From JAYQKL01 sp049889535 (lineage in GTDB: Bacteria; Pseudomonadota; Alphaproteobacteria; RS24), in NCBI GenBank assembly GCA_049889535.1, contig JBMHDF010000013.1, positions 124,001 to 188,000 on the forward strand: DNA of 64,000 nt, written 5' to 3'. Every line of letters begins with the position of its first letter. The stretch's first letter is position 1. Under the pieces are notes generated by a model. The model searched no databases and was not told the origin of the DNA. It saw only the letters and a list, made by a program, of their open reading frames with translations. Both the position numbers and the translations under genes were made by a program. This document shows positions 53,340 to 61,354 of this stretch, in pieces.

Positions 53340-54202
53340 GCGCCCTCCTGTAAATCCGCTTCAATATGCTGGCGCAAAGCGGGGGTTACTTCAGGCTGGC
53401 GTCCAAACCAGAGCGCAAAACCGGGCGCCGCCTGATGCAGCAACATGCCAAGCCCATCAACAATCTGCAGCTCACGCGCTCGCGCCGCCTGCAATAATGG
53501 GGTGATGAGGGGGGTATAGACAATATCAGTCACCACCGCATCGGGCGCCATATCGGCAAGCGTCATATCAAGCACCATACCCGTTTCCGGCGCAGCTTGC
53601 TTCGCCATACCAAGGCTTGTCGTATTCACCAAAAGCCCAATTTCAGCCAACGGCCGCGCGCGCTCAGACCAAGCCAAAGCCTGCAAACGACAATCATAAT
53701 CATGCATCAGCGGGCGAAAGCTCTCAATTTTTTCAACCGTGCGATTGGCCATGAAAATTTCTGGCACCCCCGCCGCTGCAAGGCTAGCCACAATTGCCCG
53801 CGCCGCGCCGCCCGCCCCTAACACCAAAACAGGCCGGTCACGACGCCATTGTGGGGAGTGGCTGGTTAGGTTTTGCATAAAGCCATAACCGTCTGTGTTC
53901 AGCCCTTTTATGCGCCCCCCCTCAAAAACCAATGTATTAACAGCTTGCAGCCGCTCAGCCAAAGGGTCCAGCTCATCAGCCAGCGCGAACGCGGCCTCTT
54001 TATGCGGCAGCGTCACATTGGCACCAACAAAACCCTGCGCTGCCAGCCCGCGCACAAAGGGGGCAAACTCATCTGCCGTGACATGCAGCTTTTCATATGA
54101 CCCGCCAATCCCATATTCAGACAACCAAAAATTATGAATAAGCGGAGACCGCGAATGCACCACCGGGTCGCCCAGCACCCCCGCTTTTGGCTGCTCGCTC
54201 AT
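53336..54202 (-). CDS. aroE: Shikimate dehydrogenase
   Basis: A 288-residue NADP-dependent enzyme of aromatic amino acid synthesis. Substrate loop HSRSPLIHNFWL, catalytic Lys in NVTLPHKEAAF, the glycine-rich LVLGAGGAARAIV and VNTTSLGM are all seen. The start at 54202 (MSEQPKAG) overlaps the maf stop by ATGA; an in-frame ATG at 54217 would overlap more deeply and is less likely. Confidence 0.96.
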   Translation of the reverse strand: MSEQPKAGVLGDPVVHSRSPLIHNFWLSEYGIGGSYEKLHVTADEFAPFVRGLAAQGFVGANVTLPHKEAAFALADELDPLAERLQAVNTLVFEGGRIKGLNTDGYGFMQNLTSHSPQWRRDRPVLVLGAGGAARAIVASLAAAGVPEIFMANRTVEKIESFRPLMHDYDCRLQALAWSERARPLAEIGLLVNTTSLGMAKQAAPETGMVLDMTLADMAPDAVVTDIVYTPLITPLLQAARARELQIVDGLGMLLHQAAPGFALWFGRQPEVTPALRQHIEADLQEGA

Positions 54203-54810
54203 CGTAAAACCCCCCACTGGCGCAAATGCGGCAAAAGCGGCAAAAGCGGCAGACCATAAATCGTCAAATGGTCGCCCTCGATTTTTTCAAACAGATGAAT
54301 GCCGACACCTTCCAGTCGATAGCAGCCAACACTGCTTAAAATACTTTCCCCCGCCGCCGCTAAATAAAGCGATAGGTCTTGTTCTGACAAAGTGCGCACA
54401 TGCAGCGTTGCGACGATTGTGTCCGACCACAAAACTTCACCCCCGCGCACCAGCGCAATGCCACTTAATAATTGATGCGGCTTGCCGCTTAAAAACGCCA
54501 AATTGTCACGCGCTTCCTGCATTGAAGAGGGTTTATCGAAAACCCGCCCCGCACATTGCATAATCTGGTCAGCGCCAATGATAAAAGCCTCTGGCCGCGT
54601 CGCGCTAACGGTTTTAGCCTTCGCAACAGCAAGCGCCCGCGCCAAGGCGTGCAGGTCTGATATTTCTGCCTTCAGCTCATCTTCATCAACACCAGATGGC
54701 ACCACCTCAAAGCTAAATCCCGCTTGAGACAAGACATCGGCGCGAATCTGGCTTTTAGATGCCAGCACCAAGTCATGGTCAAGGTTTTGCAATGTCGGCG
54801 CCGCGCTCAT
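54199..54810 (-). CDS. maf: Maf-family nucleotide pyrophosphatase
   Basis: A 203-residue Maf protein. LVLASKSQIRADVLSQAGF corresponds to the family LASxSPRR start, EDELKAE and the catalytic Asp in IIGADQIM follow. Family members hydrolyse dTTP/UTP or modified nucleotides, and in bacteria are linked to division control. The C-terminus contains a short tandem repeat, LLPLLPHL, encoded by 9-bp direct repeats (54228-54254). Overlaps ppsR by one base and aroE by four. Confidence 0.92.
   Translation of the reverse strand: MSAAPTLQNLDHDLVLASKSQIRADVLSQAGFSFEVVPSGVDEDELKAEISDLHALARALAVAKAKTVSATRPEAFIIGADQIMQCAGRVFDKPSSMQEARDNLAFLSGKPHQLLSGIALVRGGEVLWSDTIVATLHVRTLSEQDLSLYLAAAGESILSSVGCYRLEGVGIHLFEKIEGDHLTIYGLPLLPLLPHLRQWGVLR
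54228..54254. repeat. 9-bp tandem repeat inside maf
   Basis: GCGGCAAAA occurs twice in tandem and a third, partly degenerate copy (GCGGCAGAC) follows. It encodes the LPLLPLLP segment of the Maf C-terminus. Small in-frame expansion, possibly polymorphic. Confidence 0.6.
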
Positions 54811-55655
54811 TATTTATCCTCGCTCGCGCTTGCTTGTTTGAGCTTTTCTTCTTTTCGGCGCTGCAAAAGATTAAGAATGGTTGTTGAGGTTTCTTCAATC
54901 GAGCGCCGCGTCACATCAATAATCGGCCAACCCATTTTCTTGAAAAAACGACGCGCTTCTTGCGTTTCATCTTTCACCTGATCGGGATTAATATAATCAG
55001 TTTCAGAGACCTCATTTAGAGAAAGTAGGCGGTTTTTACGGATTTGCACCAATCTTTCAGGGCTTGCCGCCAGCCCAACAATTAATGGCTCGGTCACATC
55101 AAACAATTCTGGCGGCAAATCAATGCGCGGCACATATGGAACATTTGCCGCCCGCACACCACGATTGGCAAGATACATACAGGTCGGGGTTTTTGAGGTG
55201 CGGCTAACCCCAACCAAGATAACATCAGCCTCGTTTAAATCGCCCTGACTTTGGCCATCATCATGCGCAACCGTATAATTTAAAGCACCAATACGCTCAA
55301 AATATTCTGCCGTTAATTGGTGTTGCATGCCCGGCTTGCCGCGTATCTCGACCCCTAAATGGCTACCAATAATATTCACAAATGGGTCGAGCACATTTAA
55401 GCAAGGCACGCCAATTTGCTTACATGCGCGTTCGAGTTTTTTAGCAATATCACCCTCAACCATAGAATAAAGAACTGGTCCGGGTGTCACCCGCAACACC
55501 TCCAGCACGCGCTCCAGCTGCTTGTCACTGCGCACCAGCCCATATGAATGCTCAATGGCTTTGGCGCCAACAAAACAAGCGCATACCGCTTTGGCAACAG
55601 AGTTTATGGTTTCGCCCGTGCTATCAGAAACAAGGTAAAGATGGAACTCTTTCAT
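54810..55655 (-). CDS. ppsR: Pyruvate, phosphate dikinase regulatory protein (kinase/phosphotransferase)
   Basis: A DUF299 protein (281 residues from this start) that phosphorylates and dephosphorylates PPDK or PEP synthase on Thr, controlling gluconeogenic flux. Motifs: FHLYLVSDSTGETINSVAKA at the N-terminus and the P-loop ILVGVSRTSKTPTCMYLANRG-like segment. The open frame extends to a GTG at 55730, but the extra 25 residues lack family resemblance and there is no clear Shine-Dalgarno sequence for either start. The target enzyme is not encoded in this window. Homologues commonly flank the alphaproteobacterial origin. Confidence 0.9.
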   Translation of the reverse strand: MKEFHLYLVSDSTGETINSVAKAVCACFVGAKAIEHSYGLVRSDKQLERVLEVLRVTPGPVLYSMVEGDIAKKLERACKQIGVPCLNVLDPFVNIIGSHLGVEIRGKPGMQHQLTAEYFERIGALNYTVAHDDGQSQGDLNEADVILVGVSRTSKTPTCMYLANRGVRAANVPYVPRIDLPPELFDVTEPLIVGLAASPERLVQIRKNRLLSLNEVSETDYINPDQVKDETQEARRFFKKMGWPIIDVTRRSIEETSTTILNLLQRRKEEKLKQASASEDK

Positions 55656-55738
55656 CGTGGCTTGCGGGGCGGTCAATTCAGTTGTCAAAACAATGCCTTT
55701 AATCTTTATGCTCAATAATCCCTGTTCCACAAAATCAC

Positions 55739-55747
55739 TGTGGATAA
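55739..55747 (-). promoter_or_regulatory. DnaA box 1 (perfect)
   Basis: TGTGGATAA on the plus strand is the exact reverse complement of the TTATCCACA consensus. It is followed by C, as in the strongest boxes. Confidence 0.85.
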
Positions 55748-55857
55748 CATGAATATAGGGGATAAGATGACCTTAAGCCAGTTTATGGTTTTTTTATACA
55801 TCTATCCTGTTTTCATAAACACGTTTTTAAAGCGTTTAATAAATCGCTCACCCGCAT

Positions 55858-55866
55858 TGTGGATAA
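55858..55866 (-). promoter_or_regulatory. DnaA box 2 (perfect)
   Basis: A second perfect TGTGGATAA in the same orientation, 119 bases from box 1. Confidence 0.85.
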
Positions 55867-55913
55867 GGTGCATAAGTTTCGTGTTTTTGGGTCAATTAAA
55901 CTTATCCCCGTTT

Positions 55914-55922
55914 TTATCCATA
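55914..55922 (+). promoter_or_regulatory. DnaA box 3 (one mismatch)
   Basis: TTATCCATA differs from TTATCCACA at one position. It is in the opposite orientation to boxes 1 and 2. Confidence 0.5.
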
Positions 55923-55989
55923 TTCACAAATTTATAAAAAGCTTTTTAAACCAGATAAATTCAAACGCCCTGACATAAAAAGGATATTT

Positions 55990-55998
55990 TGTGGAAAA
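55990..55998 (-). promoter_or_regulatory. DnaA box 4 (relaxed consensus)
   Basis: TGTGGAAAA is the reverse complement of TTTTCCACA, which fits the relaxed consensus TTWTNCACA. Confidence 0.55.
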
Positions 55999-56071
55999 GC
56001 AGCTATCCGCCGTATCGCGGTTGCCTGTTTAAGAGGGGTCCGTTTTTGAAGATAGTTTTATGGAAAAGATT

Positions 56072-56080
56072 TAATCCACA
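56072..56080 (+). promoter_or_regulatory. DnaA box 5 (one mismatch)
   Basis: TAATCCACA differs at the second base from TTATCCACA; it is the box nearest the AT-rich tract. Confidence 0.5.
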
Positions 56081-56108
56081 ATATTTGGATGGCACTACAA
56101 AAACTACA

Positions 56109-56156
56109 TCCTTTAATATATATATAAGAAAGAAGAAAAATTTATATATGAGTAAA
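56109..56156. other. AT-rich tract, candidate duplex-unwinding element
   Basis: Almost entirely A/T, with runs of alternating TA and an A/G-rich strand. It lies between the DnaA boxes and hemE, where strand opening would be expected. Confidence 0.55.
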
Positions 56157-56242
56157 TGACATTAAGTCACAGATTAAAATATAGCTATGTGTTATATGAC
56201 TACACGAGCCATGTTTCATAATTTAAGAAATTTAATTTTATA

Positions 56243-57274
56243 ATGACTTCTCCTTTTTTATCTTTATTTGAACAAGATAAGATACCAAATACACCGCCTG
56301 TTTGGATGATGCGACAAGCCGGGCGTTATTTACCGGAATATAAAAAAACCCGCGCCGATGCAGGCAGTTTTTTAGAGCTTTGTTACAATCCAGAGCTTGC
56401 ATGTGAAGTAACTTTACAACCGTTACGCCGATATGCATTTGATGCGGCTATTTTATTTGCCGATATTTTGCTTATTCCCCAAGCATTGGGTCAAAAGCTC
56501 TGGTTTGAAGAAGGCGAAGGGCCACGCCTGACCCCAATATCAAATGCTGATAGTTTGAATTATGATAATTTTGACGTCCAACTTGCGCCTATTTATAAAA
56601 CGGTATCACTTTTAAAAAAGCATTTACCAAAAGATAAAGCTTTGATTGGTTTTGCTGGCTCCCCTTTTACGGTTGTTAGTTATATGATTGCTGGACGCGG
56701 CACTCAAAACCAAGCCCCAGCTCATGCGCTCATGCAAAAAGACGAAGGTGCGTTTCAATCCATTATGGATATTGTAGCGGAGGCGACGATTAAGTATTTA
56801 GCTGCACAAGTTGAGGCCGGGGCACAAGTTCTTCAATTGTTTGATAGTTGGGCATCAAGTCTTGTGACGCATGCTACGCCAAAACATTTGGAGAAATATT
56901 GCTTTGAGGCCAATCAAAAAATCATTGCAGGCCTGCGGGGTAAAAATATCCAAGTGCCGATTATTGGTTTTCCAAGAGCTATAGGACCAGCCTTGCAAGA
57001 TTTTGTGCAGGCGGTGGAAGTTGATGCAATTGGTCTTGATCAGTCAGTTAATTTGGAAAGCGCACTGCATATCATTCCTGAAAATATTGTTACGCAAGGT
57101 AATCTAGACCCGCAAATTTTGGTTCAAGGTGGGCAAAACCTAACTTTAGAAGTTGAAAAAATATTAGAAAAAACAAAAATTCGGAAACACATATTTAACT
57201 TAGGACATGGTATTGTGCCGCAAACGCCACCAGAGCATGTGGCGCAGGTTTTGAAGATGGTGAAGGGCAGTTGA
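56243..57274 (+). CDS. hemE: Uroporphyrinogen decarboxylase
   Basis: A 343-residue heme-pathway enzyme that decarboxylates uroporphyrinogen III to coproporphyrinogen III. Conserved WMMRQAGRYLPEYKKTRA near the start and GFAGSPFTVVSYMIAG in the middle; also NLGHGIVPQTPPEHVAQV at the end. Position next to the origin is a conserved alphaproteobacterial trait. Codon use appears more AT-rich than in the genes left of the origin. It has no obvious Shine-Dalgarno sequence. Confidence 0.97.
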   Translation: MTSPFLSLFEQDKIPNTPPVWMMRQAGRYLPEYKKTRADAGSFLELCYNPELACEVTLQPLRRYAFDAAILFADILLIPQALGQKLWFEEGEGPRLTPISNADSLNYDNFDVQLAPIYKTVSLLKKHLPKDKALIGFAGSPFTVVSYMIAGRGTQNQAPAHALMQKDEGAFQSIMDIVAEATIKYLAAQVEAGAQVLQLFDSWASSLVTHATPKHLEKYCFEANQKIIAGLRGKNIQVPIIGFPRAIGPALQDFVQAVEVDAIGLDQSVNLESALHIIPENIVTQGNLDPQILVQGGQNLTLEVEKILEKTKIRKHIFNLGHGIVPQTPPEHVAQVLKMVKGS

Positions 57275-57310
57275 GCGAAGACTTGAAAACCAGCTGATAA
57301 AGAAAGAGAC

Positions 57311-57760
57311 ATGATGGATTTTTTATGGACATACTCGAATTGGATTTTAGCTTTTCATATTATTTTTGTGATGTTCTGGATGGCGGGTATGTATTACCTC
57401 CCGCGCCTGTTTGTTTATCATGCAGAGGCTTATGAGCAAAATGAGCCGGTTAAGACTTTCGAAGTGATGGAGTTAAAACTGCTGCGGATTATTTTAAATC
57501 CTGCCATGATTTTGGCTTGGGTTTTTGGTCTGGCGCTTCTTCTGCGTCCAGGTTTCTATGCTGATGCTGGGCAATGGATAAATATTAAAATCCTGTGCTT
57601 GATTATTTTAACCGCTTATCATGTGTTTTTGGCGCGCTGGCGGCGGCAATTTTTATTAGGGCAATCCCCCCGACCGAGCCGTTTTTTTAGAATGATTAAT
57701 GAAATCCCACCAGTTTTGACCATTATTATTGTGATTATGGTTATTGTGAAGCCATTCTAG
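57311..57760 (+). CDS. hemJ: Protoporphyrinogen IX oxidase HemJ
   Basis: A 149-residue membrane protein with about four transmembrane segments. The motif AFHIIFVMFWMAGMYYLPRL with a conserved His, KLLRIILNPAMILAW, and WRRQFLLGQSPRPSRFFRMI near the end are HemJ features. HemJ replaces HemG/HemY in many alphaproteobacteria and makes protoporphyrin IX, two steps after HemE. No hemH lies next to it, although that arrangement is found in some relatives. 36 bases after hemE. Confidence 0.9.
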   Translation: MMDFLWTYSNWILAFHIIFVMFWMAGMYYLPRLFVYHAEAYEQNEPVKTFEVMELKLLRIILNPAMILAWVFGLALLLRPGFYADAGQWINIKILCLIILTAYHVFLARWRRQFLLGQSPRPSRFFRMINEIPPVLTIIIVIMVIVKPF

Positions 57761-57831
57761 TTTTATGTACCCATCGCATTTATGCGTCAAATTTACTTGC
57801 CAAAATGTCATTTTCAGGCCATTGTCGAAGA

Positions 57832-57877
57832 ACGGATAATTCCGTCCTACCTTTTCGGCCAATATTGGCCAATTTTT
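57832..57877 (+). promoter_or_regulatory. Tandem hairpins in the rho leader / hemJ terminator
   Basis: First, ACGGA-TAAT-TCCGT (57832-57845). Second, a perfect 14-base palindrome GGCCAATATTGGCC (57857-57870), followed two bases later by TTTTT (57873-57877), a terminator-like layout. It ends 20 bases before the preferred rho ATG, so it could terminate hemJ transcripts or act as a leader attenuator of rho. Confidence 0.5.
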
Positions 57878-57897
57878 CATAAAATATGCGGTTAATT

Positions 57898-59163
57898 ATG
57901 GAACAGATCAGATTACAGGATCTTAAAACAAAATCTCCAACAGAGCTTCTTGAGGTTGCGGGTGAATATGAGATTGAAAACGCCTCAACCATGCGCAAGC
58001 AAGATTTGATGTTTGCGATTTTAAAATCTATGGCTGAAAAAGGCACAGATATTATTGGCAGCGGTGTCGTTGAGGTGCTTCCTGATGGATTCGGTTTTTT
58101 GCGATCACCTGATGCTAATTATCTGCCAGGCCCAGATGATATATATGTTTCGCCATCGCAAATTAGAAAGTTTTCGCTACGCACAGGGGATACAGTTGAA
58201 GGCGATATTCGCAGCCCAAAAGAAGGTGAACGTTATTTTGCTTTAATTAAGGTTAACAGCATTAATTTTGAAGACCCTGAAAGAGTTCGTCTGAAAGCGA
58301 ATTTTGATAATCTCACACCGCTTTATCCAGACGAAAGATTGCTAATGGAGGTCGATGACCCGACAGTCAAAGATAAATCTTCGCGCATTATTGATATTGT
58401 ATCACCCCTTGGTAAAGGGCAGCGTGCGTTAATTGTGGCGCCGCCGCGTACTGGTAAGACCGTTCTTCTGCAAAATATCGCGCAATCAATCGCAACCAAT
58501 CATCCTGAGTGCTATCTGATTGTTTTATTGATTGATGAGCGACCAGAAGAAGTGACAGATATGCAGCGCTCTGTGAAAGGCGAGGTTGTTTCCTCAACTT
58601 TTGACGAACCAGCATCACGCCATGTTCAGGTTGCTGAAATGGTAATTGAAAAAGCAAAACGCCTGGTCGAGCATGGCCGCGATGTGGTGATTTTGCTTGA
58701 TAGCATCACCCGCCTAGGCCGCGCCTATAACACTGTGGTGCCGTCCTCTGGGAAGGTTTTAACTGGGGGTGTTGATGCAAATGCGCTCCAACGCCCGAAA
58801 CGGTTTTTTGGTGCCGCGCGTAACATTGAAGAAGGTGGCTCATTAACAATCATTTCGACCGCGCTGATTGATACAGGCAGCCGAATGGATGAAGTTATTT
58901 TTGAAGAATTTAAAGGAACCGGTAACTCGGAAGTTGTACTGGACCGCAAAATTGCTGATAAGCGCGTCTTCCCAGCCATTGATATTATGAAGTCTGGTAC
59001 TCGAAAAGAAGAAATTCTGATCGATAAAGATACATTGGCAAAAATTTATGTCTTGCGCCGGATTTTAAATCCAATGGGAACGGTTGATGCTATCGAGTTC
59101 TTATTGGATAAGCTAAAACAGACAAAAACAAATGATGAGTTCTTCGATTCCATGAACACATAA
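57898..59163 (+). CDS. rho: Transcription termination factor Rho
   Basis: A hexameric RNA helicase that ends Rho-dependent transcripts. N-terminal helical and OSB RNA-binding domains (GVVEVLPDGFGFLRSPDANY; DIYVSPSQIRKF), then the ATPase with Walker A IVAPPRTGKTVLLQNIA, ERPEEVTDM, LLDSITRLGRAYN, and the GGVDANALQRPKRFFGAARN segment. The start MEQIRLQDLK at 57898 (421 residues) fits the family; another ATG at 57886 is possible. Followed by a clear intrinsic terminator. Confidence 0.96.
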   Translation: MEQIRLQDLKTKSPTELLEVAGEYEIENASTMRKQDLMFAILKSMAEKGTDIIGSGVVEVLPDGFGFLRSPDANYLPGPDDIYVSPSQIRKFSLRTGDTVEGDIRSPKEGERYFALIKVNSINFEDPERVRLKANFDNLTPLYPDERLLMEVDDPTVKDKSSRIIDIVSPLGKGQRALIVAPPRTGKTVLLQNIAQSIATNHPECYLIVLLIDERPEEVTDMQRSVKGEVVSSTFDEPASRHVQVAEMVIEKAKRLVEHGRDVVILLDSITRLGRAYNTVVPSSGKVLTGGVDANALQRPKRFFGAARNIEEGGSLTIISTALIDTGSRMDEVIFEEFKGTGNSEVVLDRKIADKRVFPAIDIMKSGTRKEEILIDKDTLAKIYVLRRILNPMGTVDAIEFLLDKLKQTKTNDEFFDSMNT

Positions 59164-59167
59164 TTAT

Positions 59168-59201
59168 GGGGCAAGTTCTGTTTGCCCCTAAAGCTCTTTT
59201 T
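59168..59201 (+). terminator. Intrinsic terminator of rho
   Basis: GGGGCAA and TTGCCCC form a perfect 7-bp stem with a 7-base loop (59168-59188), and a T-run (59197-59201) follows after eight bases. It begins five bases past the rho stop. The distance to the T-run is somewhat long. Confidence 0.65.
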
Positions 59202-59207
59202 CTATCC

Positions 59208-61256
59208 TTAAAAACTGTCTAATTTTTCTTTAAGCGCTTCAGCAGTATCAATTGGCGGAAGACAGGCGTTGTTTGTGCATAAAAATGCCTGTGTTTTTTG
59301 CGCGCCGTGATTGTTTTTTTGGCTCAGGCTTTCATAGGCAGGGTGGGTTTTGGGTATATCCGTTTCTGGTGTTAAGAACTGTACCATCAGCCCCATATGC
59401 GGGTGTCGTGCGACCAGTGTTTTCATGTTTTGATATACTGTATCGGTTTCAGACCCGCTAATTACACATAGTAATCGGTTTTGATGGCGCGCATAATGGC
59501 ACAGGCTGGTGGTCATTTGCGGAAATGACTTTTCTAAATCAAGCCAAAAACTTTCTATAAGGGTCTCGGCGTGGCGTCCATATTCTGGGTTTCCGCAATA
59601 GATTTCTAATCGGCTTAAAACCCATATTAATGTGCCGTTCGCATTTGGCAGGGCGTTGTCACGGGCGTGGCGTGGGCGCACTAAAACAGCTTCAGCATCA
59701 GAGGCGGTCATATAGTAACCGCCATATTGTTGAGACCAAAATAAATCTTTAAGTGTGGCGCAGAAATTTTCAGCATGTTGTAAATAGTCAGCCTTGTTGG
59801 TTGCCGCATAAAGCGCAAGCGCCGCATCGGCCATGTTAGCATAATCTTCGGCAGTGTCTTGAGCGCTGCGCATGCTGTCGCGCCAAGCATGGGTGAGGCG
59901 GCTTAGGCCGTCTTTTTTTTCATGCATATGGGTCATGATAAAGTCATAGGCGTTTTGTGCAAGGATTAACCAGTCGGGCCGATTAAAGCTCAGGCTGGCG
60001 CGGGCGAGAGCGGCAATCATAAGGCCATTCCAATCTGCTAAAACCTTGTCATCAAGCGCTGGTTGGGGGCGAGACAGGCGTGTCGCAAAAAGCTTTTCCC
60101 GCGCACCAGATAATTTTTCCTCTGTTTCGGCGCAATAGCCAGCCAGAGTGTTAAGGACATTTTTACCCTCAAAATTACCAGATTTTGTGACATCATAATA
60201 ATCCATAAAAGCGCTGGCTAAGTCATCACCAAGAGGGTCGAGAGCGCTTTGCACCTCAGCCTGTGTCCAGACATAAAACTTTCCCTCTTCCCCCTCAGTA
60301 TCTGCATCCAGACACGCGGCAAACCCACCCCCCTGAAGCGTCATTTCGCGCACGACCCAATCGATGGTTTGGGTTATGCGGTCTTGATATATTTTTTGAG
60401 GCTGGTCACACCAAAGTGCGGTGAGAAAATCGATGAGCAGTGCATTATCATAAAGCATTTTTTCAAAATGAGGCACACGCCAAAACGCATCAACACTATA
60501 GCGCGCAAACCCGCCCCCTAAATGATCATAAATACCGCCAGAGGAAATTTGTTTGGCGGTGTGATGCATCAGATTTTGCAGGGCTGGGTTTTGTTGGGCA
60601 ATGGCTGTTTCCCATAGAAATTGAAAAACAAAGGCTTGAGGAAATTTGGGCTGGCCCTGCATGCCGCCATTTTCCTCATCCAGGTAGCGTGAAAGTGTTT
60701 CGCTTGCCTGCGCAATAAAGCCTGGTTGTGCCTTAGCGTGTAGCACGACGGATTGGCGGGTTTTTAGAGCCTTTGTTAGCTGGTCTGCATTTGTTTGAAC
60801 TTTGTCATTTTCTTCGTGATACAGGCGCGCAATTTCACGACATATATCTGTAAAGGCGGCCATGCCAGCGCGGGCGGTTTTGGGAAAATATGTGCCACCC
60901 CAAAAAGGCTGGCCATCGGGCGTTAAAAACATGGTGAGTGGCCAGCCGCCCTGAACCCCCATCATATGAAGCGCATTCATATAAATATCATCAATGTCAG
61001 GACGCTCTTCGCGGTCAACTTTCACATTGACAAACAGCTCGTTCATAATGGCCGCGCTGGCCGCGTCCTCGAAACTTTCATGCGCCATCACATGGCACCA
61101 ATGGCAAGCCGCATAGCCAATTGAAAGTAAAATAGGCTTGTTTTCAGCCTGCGCCCGCGCCAACGCATCAGCGCCCCATGGCATCCAGTGAACAGGGTTA
61201 TCTTTGTGTTGTAATAAATATGGGCTGGCTTGTTTGTGTAACAGATTTTGTGACAT
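59208..61256 (-). CDS. yyaL: Thioredoxin-domain protein of the YyaL/DUF255 family
   Basis: A 682-residue protein with an N-terminal thioredoxin-like domain (first 180 residues; C51-H-W-C54 in GYAACHWCHVMAHESF) and a larger alpha/alpha-toroid-like rest similar to N-acylglucosamine epimerases (GGIYDHLGGGFARYSVDAFW; HFEKMLYDNALLIDFL). The human relative is SPATA20; function unknown. It is the only gene right of the origin that runs against the replication direction. Ends 7 bases beyond the rho terminator T-run. Confidence 0.9.
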   Translation of the reverse strand: MSQNLLHKQASPYLLQHKDNPVHWMPWGADALARAQAENKPILLSIGYAACHWCHVMAHESFEDAASAAIMNELFVNVKVDREERPDIDDIYMNALHMMGVQGGWPLTMFLTPDGQPFWGGTYFPKTARAGMAAFTDICREIARLYHEENDKVQTNADQLTKALKTRQSVVLHAKAQPGFIAQASETLSRYLDEENGGMQGQPKFPQAFVFQFLWETAIAQQNPALQNLMHHTAKQISSGGIYDHLGGGFARYSVDAFWRVPHFEKMLYDNALLIDFLTALWCDQPQKIYQDRITQTIDWVVREMTLQGGGFAACLDADTEGEEGKFYVWTQAEVQSALDPLGDDLASAFMDYYDVTKSGNFEGKNVLNTLAGYCAETEEKLSGAREKLFATRLSRPQPALDDKVLADWNGLMIAALARASLSFNRPDWLILAQNAYDFIMTHMHEKKDGLSRLTHAWRDSMRSAQDTAEDYANMADAALALYAATNKADYLQHAENFCATLKDLFWSQQYGGYYMTASDAEAVLVRPRHARDNALPNANGTLIWVLSRLEIYCGNPEYGRHAETLIESFWLDLEKSFPQMTTSLCHYARHQNRLLCVISGSETDTVYQNMKTLVARHPHMGLMVQFLTPETDIPKTHPAYESLSQKNNHGAQKTQAFLCTNNACLPPIDTAEALKEKLDSF

Positions 61257-61354
61257 ATAAACCTATCTGGGATATGGTGTCTGGCCGCTTGAGGGCAGCG
61301 CTAAGAAAGTATAAAACGATTATTCAGTATAGCTGAGAGAGTAAGAGAAGTCAC

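Larger units (their letters stand above)
55656..56242. other. Probable chromosomal replication origin (oriC)
   Basis: The only long gene-free stretch of the window, between divergent ppsR and hemE. Part of it (55656-55730) could instead be the ppsR 5' end. It contains two perfect DnaA boxes (TTATCCACA on the minus strand), at least two one-mismatch or relaxed boxes, further degenerate ones, and an AT-rich tract next to hemE. Caulobacter and Rickettsia have their origins beside hemE. Flanking genes diverge, and a parS site lies about 6.6 kb to the right. No dnaA or dnaN gene is adjacent. Together this is strong but indirect evidence. Confidence 0.85.

Noticed and set aside
55827..55839. CtrA site in the origin (TTAA-N5-TTAA), with a second at 56223-56235
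   Set aside because: CtrA needs a 7-base spacer (TTAA-N7-TTAA); these have five, and such AT-rich sites arise by chance.
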